This document shows positions 57,830 to 64,000 of a stretch of DNA of 64,000 bases, piece after piece. A program made the translations under genes and the position numbers. Source of the stretch: CAVRUF01 sp963716005 (GTDB taxonomy: Bacteria > Actinomycetota > Thermoleophilia > Gaiellales > Gaiellaceae); assembly GCA_963716005.1 (NCBI GenBank), contig OY970285.1, positions 1,116,001 through 1,180,000 of the forward strand. Reading direction: 5' to 3'. Under the pieces are notes generated by a model. It was given only the letters and a program-made list of their open reading frames with translations. It was not told where the DNA came from and ran no database searches. Positions within the stretch are counted from its first letter, which is position 1; each line of letters starts with the position of its first letter.

Positions 57830-59164
57830 TTAGCGCCGCTGCTGGGCGGCAATCGACTTCAAGTTCGGCATTTTGCCCTTTCCCATCTGCTTCATGAGCT
57901 TCTGCATCTGCGTGCGGGCGGCCATGAGGCGGTTGACCTCCTGGATCGTGGTCCCGCTGCCGGCGGCGATTCGCGCGCGCCGCTGGCCGTTGATGATCTC
58001 AGGCCGGCCGCGCTCGCCGGGCGTCATCGACAGGATGATCGCCTCGACGCGCCCCAGCTCGCGGTCGTCGACGTTCATGCCGCGCATCTCCTTGCCGAGC
58101 CCCGGGATCATGTTGAGCACCGACGACATCGGCCCCATCTTCTTCATCATCCGCTGCGCCTGGAGGAAGTCGTCGAACGTGAACTGGCCGGCGCGCATGC
58201 GCTTCTCCATCTCGGCCTGCTCGTCGTCGGTCGCCGCCGCCTCGGCCTTCTCGATCAGCGTCATGACGTCGCCCATGCCGAGGATCCGCGAGGCCATGCG
58301 GTCGGGGTGGAACTCCTCGATCTGGTCGAGCTTCTCGCCGGTCGAGACGAGCTTCACCGGCTTCCCCGTCACCGCTCGTACCGAGAGCGCGGCGCCGCCG
58401 CGCGCGTCGCCGTCGAGCTTGGTCAGCACGAGCCCGTCGAACTGCACGTGCTCGGCGAACGCCTCGGCGACGGAGACCGCGTCCTGGCCGGTCATCGCGT
58501 CGAGGACGAGGAGAACGTTCATCGGGTTCGTCGCCTTGCGCACGCGCGGCGAGCTCGTCCATCAGCTCGGCGTCCACGTGAAGGCGGCCGGCGGTGTCGA
58601 CGATCACGACGTCGCGCCCCTGGGCCTTCGCCTGCTCGAGGCCGTCCTTGCGCGACCGCGACCGGCGTCCGTCGTGCCGCGCGCCGCGTAGACCGGAATC
58701 TGGATCTGCTTGCCGAGCTGCTCGAGCTGGTCGATCGCGGCCGGGCGCTGGAGATCCGCGGCGATGAGCGCCGGCGCCTTCCCCTGCTTGCGCAGCAGCA
58801 GCGCGAGCTTCGCGGCGAAGGTCGTCTTGCCCGAGCCCTGGAGCCCGGCGAGGAGGATCACCGTCGGCGGTCGGCCCGCGTAGGCGAGCTTCGACCCGCC
58901 TGTGCCCATGAGCTCGGTCAGCTCCTCGTGGACGATCTTCACGACCTGCTGGCCGGGCGTGACGCTCTTCATGACGTCCGCGCCGAGCGCCCGCTCCTTC
59001 ACGCGCGCGACGAATTCCTTGACGACCTTTAGGTTGACGTCGGCCTCGAGCAGGGCGAGGCGGATCTCACGCGCGGCCTTGGAGACGTCCTCCTCGGAGA
59101 GGCGTCCGCGGCCGCGGAGATCGCCGAGCGTGGCTTGCAGTTTGTCGGAAAGCGTGTCGAACAT
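57830..59164 (-). CDS. ffh: Signal recognition particle protein Ffh (three frame breaks)
   Basis: The SRP GTPase of co-translational targeting, 443 residues after repair. N-domain MFDTLSDKLQATLGDLRGRG; G-domain with P-loop GLQGSGKTTFAAKL, VIVDTAGRLHVD and TKLDGDARGGAALSV; and the M-domain (PIGLGK-like: NMIPGLGKEMRG, RIAAGSGTTIQEVNRLM). The breaks near 58648, 58635 and 58550 are each one extra base; repaired joints read ARGTTDAVAVA and KDGLEQAKAQGRDVV, and MDELAA to VRKATNPMNV. It lies next to rpsP, and its 5' end is divergent from the dodecin gene. Confidence 0.92.
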
Positions 59165-59225
59165 AGGCGGGCCGGAAAGTGTAGCTATGCACTTTCTCCC
59201 AATTCACCAGCAGAAGGAGCATGAA

Positions 59226-59432
59226 ATGGCGAACATCGCGAAGGTCATCCGCGTCATCGGCCAGTCCCCCGAGAGCTTCGCCGCGGCCGCTCAGGTCGCG
59301 GTCAGCGAGGCGTCCGAGACGGTTCGCGGCATCAGCGGCGCACACGTCATCGAGATGAGCGCCGTGGTCGAGGGCAGCCAGATCACGATGTACCGCACCA
59401 CCGTGGACATCGCGTTCGGAATCGAGCGCTAG
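59226..59432 (+). CDS. Dodecin-like protein lacking the flavin-stacking Trp
   Basis: A 68-residue dodecin: ANIAKVIRVIGQSPESFAAA, SEASETVRGISGAHVIEM and MYRTTVDIAFGIER. Dodecins form twelve-subunit shells that store flavin or other ligands. In the flavin-binding members the position after LR is Trp (RWAEV); here it is SGAHV, so the aromatic stacking residue is absent and the ligand may differ. AAGGAG eight bases before the ATG at 59226 supports the start. It is the first of two genes that interrupt the ffh-ftsY chain. Confidence 0.85.
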   Translation: MANIAKVIRVIGQSPESFAAAAQVAVSEASETVRGISGAHVIEMSAVVEGSQITMYRTTVDIAFGIER

Positions 59433-59731
59433 CGCCGGGTGAGGCGGTCGATCGCGACCTCGAAGGTCTCGGTCGGCGACGGGATCCCCGTCATCTCCTC
59501 GTAGTGGTCGAGGTGCTGCTGCACAGCGGCCGCGCTGGCGGCGGCGGTCTCGGCGTCCCGCCAGAGCGTGAGGCTGATCACGTTGCCCTTCTCGCGGTCG
59601 ACGAGGAGCAGCGCGCCCTCGAACCCTTCCGTGTGCTCGGCGATCGGCAGGTAGTCGTTCGCGAACCAGCCGCTTCCGACCTCCCACTCGGCCTCGGTGA
59701 TGCCGTCGTAACGAATCGTGCGTGCGTACAT
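59429..59731 (-). CDS. Small antibiotic biosynthesis monooxygenase-like (ABM-fold) protein
   Basis: A 100-residue protein of the dimeric alpha-beta barrel type. It begins MYARTIRYDGITEAEWEVGS, has YLPIAEHTEGFEGALLLVDR and ISLTLWRDAETAAASAAAVQ, similar to ABM-domain proteins that bind or oxidise small molecules. Start ATG 59731; an upstream ATG at 59767 would add a basic and unlikely leader. The stop overlaps the dodecin end by four bases in convergent fashion. Whether it is catalytic is unknown. Confidence 0.68.
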   Translation of the reverse strand: MYARTIRYDGITEAEWEVGSGWFANDYLPIAEHTEGFEGALLLVDREKGNVISLTLWRDAETAAASAAAVQQHLDHYEEMTGIPSPTETFEVAIDRLTRR

Positions 59732-59817
59732 GCCCGCGAGCCTACGCACGCACGAGCGCGCGCGCAAAACGCCGGCACGCTCGAACCGCGCGCCGACGTC
59801 CGGGCACGCGCGCGATT

Positions 59818-60770
59818 TCAGCCTCCGACAAGAGCCCGAGCGAAGTCACGCGCGTCGAACGGCTGGAGGTCGTCGAGCGTTTCCCCCACGCCCACGAGCT
59901 TCACGGGGATGCCGAGCTCGTGGGCGATGGCGATCGCGATGCCGCCCTTCGCCGAGCCGTCGAGCTTCGTGAGGGCCACGCCGGTGACCTCGACCGCCGA
60001 GCCGAAGAGCCTCGCCTGCTGGAGTCCGTTCTGGCCGGTGGTCGCGTCGACGACGAGCAGCGTCTCGTGCGGCGCGCCCTCGAGGCGCTGCGCGATGACG
60101 CGGCGGACCTTGGCGAGCTCCTCCATCAGGTTCGTCTGCGTGTGGAGCCGGCCCGCGGTGTCGACGATCACGACGTCCTTGCCGCGCGCGACGCTCGCCT
60201 CGATCGCGTCGTAGGCGACCGCCGCGGGGTCGCCGCCCCTGGAGGAGCCGACGAAATCGGCCTGGGCGCGGCCGGCCCAGATCTCGAGCTGCTCCTCCGC
60301 GGCCGCGCGGAACGTGTCCGCCGCGGCGAGGATGCACCGAGCGCCCGGACTCGTGCAGGCGGCTCGCGAGCTTGCCGATCGTGGTCGTCTTGCCCGTCCC
60401 GTTCACGCCGACGACGAGGATCACCGCGGGCTTCGAGTCGAGCGCGAGCGTCGCCTCGCCCTCGGGTGACGCCAGGTCGGCGATGACCTCCTCGAGCGCC
60501 GCGAGCAGGTCGGCCTCGCTCGCGGGTTGGCGCTCCTCGAGGCGCCGCACGATCTCGACTGTCGCGGGAACGCCGACGTCCGCGCCGATGAGCGCCTCCT
60601 CGATCCGCTCCCAGCTCTCGTCGTCGGCCGGATCGAAGAGCAACTCGCCCGCCAGCGCCTTGCGGCTGGCCGAGAGAGAGTCGCGCAGCCGCGAGAACCA
60701 GCCGGACGCGGCCGTCGGGCTCTGGCGGCGGCGCTTCGCCTCCGAGGAACTCCTGCCAGGTTCGGCTCAC
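59818..60770 (-). CDS. ftsY: SRP receptor FtsY (two frame breaks)
   Basis: The membrane-associated receptor GTPase for SRP, 316 residues after repair. An N-terminal segment (WFSRLRDSLSASRKALAGEL) leads to the G domain: P-loop VGVNGTGKTTTIGKLA, then LAAADTFRAAAEEQLEIW, VIVDTAGRLHTQTNLMEEL, and TKLDGSAKGGIAIAIA with GVGETLDDLQPFD. It lacks the long acidic A domain of E. coli, as in actinobacteria. Breaks near 60735 and 60338 are each one extra base. The GTG start overlaps the smc stop (GTGA). The order smc-ftsY-(ffh) is standard. Confidence 0.93.
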
Positions 60771-62924
60771 GCCGCTACTTCAGCAGATCGCTCCGGGGTA
60801 ATGCGCTTGGAGACGACCTGTGAGATCCCGTCGGCGCCCATCGTGACGCCGTAGAGCGCGTCGGCGGCCTCCATCGTGCGCTTCTGGTGCGTGACGACGA
60901 TGAACTGCGCCCGGTCGGAGAAGCGTCGCAGCAACTCGACGAACCGCCCGATGTTGGCGTCGTCGAGCGCGGCCTCGACCTCGTCGAGGAGGTAGAACGG
61001 GCACGGCCGCGCGAGGAAGAGCGCGAAGAGGAACGAGATGGCGCCGAGCGCCTTCTCGCCGCCGGAGAGGAGCGAGAGCTTCGTGACGCGCTTGCCGGCC
61101 GGCGAGAGCTCGATCTCGATGCCGTCCTCGGAGTCCTCGTCGCCTTCGGTCGCAACCAGCCGGCCGCGGCCGCCCGGGAAGAGCGTGGCGACGACCTCGG
61201 AGAAGTGCTGCTCGACTGCGGCGTACGTCTCCTCGAAGCGCTTCTCGACCGTGTCGGTCAGGTCGCCGCGCAGCTTGTCGAGCTCGGCGAGCGAGTTCTC
61301 GAGGTCCTCGCGCTCGCCGGTCAGCTCGCGCAGCCGCTCGGTCTCGAGCGCATGCTCTTCGGCGGCGAGCGGGTTGACCTGGCCGAGCTGCTCGCGTCGG
61401 TTCGCGAGCTTCGTGACCTGGGCGCGCAACGCGTCGCTCTCCTCCTCGGTGAGCGCGCTCGCCCTCGGCGTCCTCGGGGAGCCGCGCGGCGATCTCCTCG
61501 CGCTCGCGCTCGAGCCGGGCCGATTCGATCTGCACCTGCGTCAGCCGCTCGGCCGCCTCGGACGCCTCGCGGCGGAGATCCGCCTCGCGCGCGCCCAGCT
61601 CGCGCAGCCGTTCGCCGGCCTCGCCGGAGCGGGTTCCGCCCGCGTCGACGCGGGCCGCCAGGGCCGGCTCGAAGCGACGCGCCGACTCGGCGGCGCGCTC
61701 GAGCAGCGCCGTCACCTGCTCGGACGCCTCGGCCAGGGTCTTCAGGGGAACCGTGCGCACCGGCGCGCGCTTGGCCTCGGCGCCCGACGCGAACCACGTC
61801 TCGCCGCCGGAGGCGACCAGGAGCGCGTCGCGCTTCTCCTTCCGGGCGGTCTCGACGAGCTTCGCGCCGGCGAGCGCGTCGTCGACCGGCGTCGTCTGCC
61901 ACCCGCGCGCCGCCTTCACGACCTGGTCGTAGGACGGCGGCGCCTCGGGGAGCGGCATGCGAGGGCTCGCAAGATCGGCGCGCAGCGTCCGTGCCGTTTC
62001 GCTGGCCCGCTCGCGGCGGAGGTCGGTGCGCTCGATCGCGCTGCGCAGCCGGTAGAGCGCCGCGGTGGCGCGCTCGTGGCGGCCGCCGGCCTCACTGAGT
62101 TCTTCCTCCGCTTGCCGGCGTTCCTCGAGGAGCCCGTCGAGCTTTTCGTCGCGCGCGCGACGGTCAGCTTCGGCGGCGGTCCGGCGCTCGGCCACGCCCG
62201 CCAGCAGCTCGTCGACCCGCTCGAGGTCAGCGGCGGAAAGACGCGCCTCGAGCTCCGCAATCTGGTCGCCAAGCTTCTTCGCGCGCTCGGCGGCGGTGGC
62301 CTGCAGCGCCAGGGGACGGATCCGCTTGCGCACCTCGGCCTCGAGGTCGCGGGCTCGGTCGACCTGGTCGGCGACGCGGGCGAGCTTCAGCTCGGCACGA
62401 TGGCGCTGACGCTTGAAGCGGCCGAGCCCGGCGGCCTCCTCGACGAGCGCGCGCCGGTCGGCGGGCTTCGACGCCAGGATCTGCTCGACGCGGCCCTGGC
62501 CGATGACGGAGTGCATCTCGCCGCCGATGCCCATGTCCGCGAGCAGTTCCACGAGGTCGGTGCGCCGCACGGTCGCCCCGTTCACGACGTACCGGCCCTC
62601 GCCGCCACGGGAGAGCCGCCGCGCGATCGAGACCTCTTCGTACGGGAGCGGCCCCTCGCCGCCCGCGTTGTCGAAGAGGAGCTCGACGGAGCAGGCGTCC
62701 GCGGCGGAACGACCTTGCGAGCCGGCGAAGAGGACGTCCTCGGGCTTCTCGGCGCGCAGCTCGGACGTGCTCATGCTGCCGGCCGCCCAGCGGACCGCGT
62801 CCGCGATGTTCGATTTCCCGGACCCGTTCGGACCCACGACGACGGCGACGCCCGGCTCGAGGAGCACCTCGACCGGATCCGGAAACGACTTGAAGCCGCG
62901 CAGCTTGATCGCCCGCAAGAACAC
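60767..62924 (-). CDS. smc: Chromosome segregation protein SMC, short form (one frame break)
   Basis: An SMC ATPase of about 718 residues. N-terminal head: MFLRAIKLRGFKSFPDPVEV with Walker A VGPNGSGKSNIADAVRW. Coiled coil from about 165 to 330, then a short region (PPSYDQVVKAARGWQTTPVD...WFASGAEAKRAPVRTVPL, about 330-430) in the place of the hinge, then a second coiled coil (to about 570). C-terminal head: signature LSLLSGGEKALGAISFLFAL and Walker B FYLLDEVEAALDD. Usual SMC is about 1,150-1,200 residues, so both arms are much shorter. One extra base near 61445 breaks the frame. Its place between rnc and ftsY supports it as the housekeeping SMC. Confidence 0.87.
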
Positions 62925-62951
62925 GCGCGCGAAGTGTCGCAGGGGCTCCGG

Positions 62952-63647
62952 CTATCCCGACGCGAGAGGAGGAAGCGAGTCGAGCGCCTCACGCGCGCCG
63001 TTCTGCTCGGCGGCCTTCTTCGATGCGCCCGTGCCGATCCCGGCGCGCTTGCCGCCGATCACCGCGGCGCAGGTGAACGTCCGGTCGTGCGGCGGGCCCG
63101 CGATGTCGAGCACCGTGTACGTGACGCTGAGCCCACGGCGCGCGAGCTCCTCCTGGAGCTCGGTCTTGTAGTCGACGTAGGTCGTGAGCGTGTACTCGAT
63201 CCGGTCGGCGAACGCGTCGAGGATCGCCAGGCGGATCGGCTCGAAGCCGTGCTCCAGGTAGAGCGCCCCGAGCGCCGCCTCGACGAGCGCCGCGAGGACG
63301 TTCTGGTTTTCGGCCAATCGGCCGAGCTCGTCCGAGGAAACGGCATCGCCGGCGCGCTCGACGAGCATCTCCCCCAGGCCGAGCCGTCGCCCGACGACCG
63401 CACAGGCCTGCCGCGAGACCACGTGCGCGCGGATCTTCGCGAGCTGCCCCTCGGGGTGCTCGGGGAAGCGCTCGTAGAGCTCACGCGCGATCGCGAGGCC
63501 GAGCACGCTGTCCCCGAGGAACTCGAGACGCTCGTACGACTGCTCACGGATCGGCGCCCAGGACGTATGGGTGAACGCAGGCGCTACCCGGTCCTCGGGC
63601 AGCGCGTCGATCAGTTCGCGAAGACTCGGAGACCCGTCGGGACTACT
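62952..63647 (-). CDS. rnc: Ribonuclease III
   Basis: RNase III, about 220-230 residues, which cleaves double-stranded RNA including the rRNA processing stems seen in this window. The signature [16 protein letters not shown] and a later [13 protein letters not shown] carry the catalytic acidic residues, and a double-stranded RNA-binding domain ([34 protein letters not shown]) ends the protein. The start is uncertain: the frame extends as [20 protein letters not shown] up to the acpP stop without any ATG, GTG or TTG. A CTG near 63614 or a sequence error could be responsible. Confidence 0.9.
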   Translation of the reverse strand, partial: SSPDGSPSLRELIDALPEDRVAPAFTHTSWAPIREQSYERLEFLGDSVLGLAIARELYERFPEHPEGQLAKIRAHVVSRQACAVVGRRLGLGEMLVERAGDAVSSDELGRLAENQNVLAALVEAALGALYLEHGFEPIRLAILDAFADRIEYTLTTYVDYKTELQEELARRGLSVTYTVLDIAGPPHDRTFTCAAVIGGKRAGIGTGASKKAAEQNGAREALDSLPPLASG

Positions 63648-63891
63648 GCTGATGCTTGGAGATGTAATCGACGGCGTTTCCGACGGTCAGGATTCCCTGC
63701 GCGTCTTCGTCGGAGATCTTGATCTCGAACTGGTCCTCGAGCTCCATGATCAGCTCGACGAGGTCCAGTGAGTCGGCGTCGAGATCCTCCTGGAAGGAAG
63801 CTTCCTCCGTGATGTCGCCCTCTTCGATTCCGAGCTGCTCGACCAGTACGTTCTTCACCTGCGTGTAAATCTCGTCTCGAGAAGCGGCCAT
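63643..63891 (-). CDS. acpP: Acyl carrier protein
   Basis: An 82-residue acyl carrier protein, the carrier of fatty acid synthesis. The phosphopantetheine-bearing serine sits in [17 protein letters not shown], and the rest ([40 protein letters not shown]) is typical. Start ATG 63891 with GGAGA six bases upstream. It is the first gene in the acpP-rnc-smc-ftsY chain on the minus strand. A TACGAT -10-like box is present upstream near 63934, with no clear -35 box. Confidence 0.95.
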   Translation of the reverse strand: MAASRDEIYTQVKNVLVEQLGIEEGDITEEASFQEDLDADSLDLVELIMELEDQFEIKISDEDAQGILTVGNAVDYISKHQQ

Positions 63892-63957
63892 TGGGCTCTC
63901 CAGATCTCCTTGTCGACCTCGGTGGACGCGAGATCGTACCACGAGGCTTCGGCTGTC

Positions 63958-64000
63958 CTATGCCTCCGGCTTTGCCTCGGCGAGGCGAGCGGCCAGCTGG
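63958..64000 (-). CDS. C-terminal end of an unidentified gene, cut by the right edge
   Basis: On the minus strand the last codons read QLAARLAEAKPEA followed by TAG at 63960-63958, 66 bases before the acpP start. Too short to identify. In related genomes plsX or a fatty acid synthesis gene often precedes acpP, but nothing in these 13 residues proves that. Confidence 0.4.
   Translation of the reverse strand, partial: QLAARLAEAKPEA

Overview
The window is a high-GC chromosomal segment with a compact, mostly co-oriented gene layout and GC-rich third codon positions. The organism is most likely an actinobacterium of the class Thermoleophilia (Gaiellales or Solirubrobacterales type). This is inferred from a secreted protein with the [14 protein letters not shown] / NSVGSAQVK signature at 29946-30506, a WhiG/FliA-type sigma factor, an EF-G2-like factor, a 529-residue SerA, and the 16S sequence as read by eye. 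No database search was possible.

Layout. 1-5162 holds dnaG (cut by the left edge), a dGTPase-like gene, an SDR, a CAP-domain secreted protein, an HtpX-type protease and a PolX/PHP protein. 5186-10518 is a complete rRNA operon on the minus strand (16S-23S-5S, no spacer tRNA) with its processing stems, leader, terminator and a candidate promoter. 10515-16924 has tyrS, an ECF sigma/anti-sigma pair, a tandem-repeat lipoprotein and a class A PBP. 16925-28736 is a long minus-strand run: mpg, a RemA-like gene, ilvE, osmC, ybaK, serA, an aminotransferase, a repeat-rich secreted protein, lysE, gatB, gatA, gatC, csp and folD. 28813-39873 is a mixed accessory stretch with small conserved proteins, tRNA-Cys, a glycosyltransferase, an LspA-like protein, a K+ channel, a phospholipase D-like protein, a metalloprotease, tRNA-Gly, RNase H, ALDH and a second repeat protein. 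39906-51505 holds EF-G2, whiG, tRNA-Trp, lipoproteins, an HD-GYP protein, an MFS pump, an ATP-grasp enzyme, a PLP enzyme and an FAD oxidase. 51549-64000 is a classic housekeeping chain: dprA, comM, yraN, rnhB, rplS, lepB, trmD, rimM, khpA, rpsP, ffh, then ftsY, smc, rnc, acpP, interrupted only by a dodecin and a small monooxygenase-like gene.

Two themes matter for any reader. First, about twenty genes are broken by single-base shifts. In every conserved gene the breaks are repaired by removing single bases, and the repaired lengths equal the family lengths. This points to insertion-type sequencing errors rather than gene decay, so I annotate these genes as whole and say where they break. Second, an 85-bp intergenic element occurs twice (42047-42131 and 46673-46758), each time in the same orientation upstream of the next gene (an EF-G2-like factor and an MFS pump). 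It carries a plausible sigma-70-type promoter and an invariant 5' leader, and is the best candidate here for an undescribed regulatory element.

Other points worth a look: an SMC protein of only about 718 residues, a PolX whose polymerase aspartates are gone while its PHP motif is intact, an EF-G-like factor without the catalytic histidine, an LspA-like protein missing one catalytic aspartate, a ribosomal protein L19 with a long acidic tail, and a promoter-to-terminator interval just upstream of the rRNA operon.
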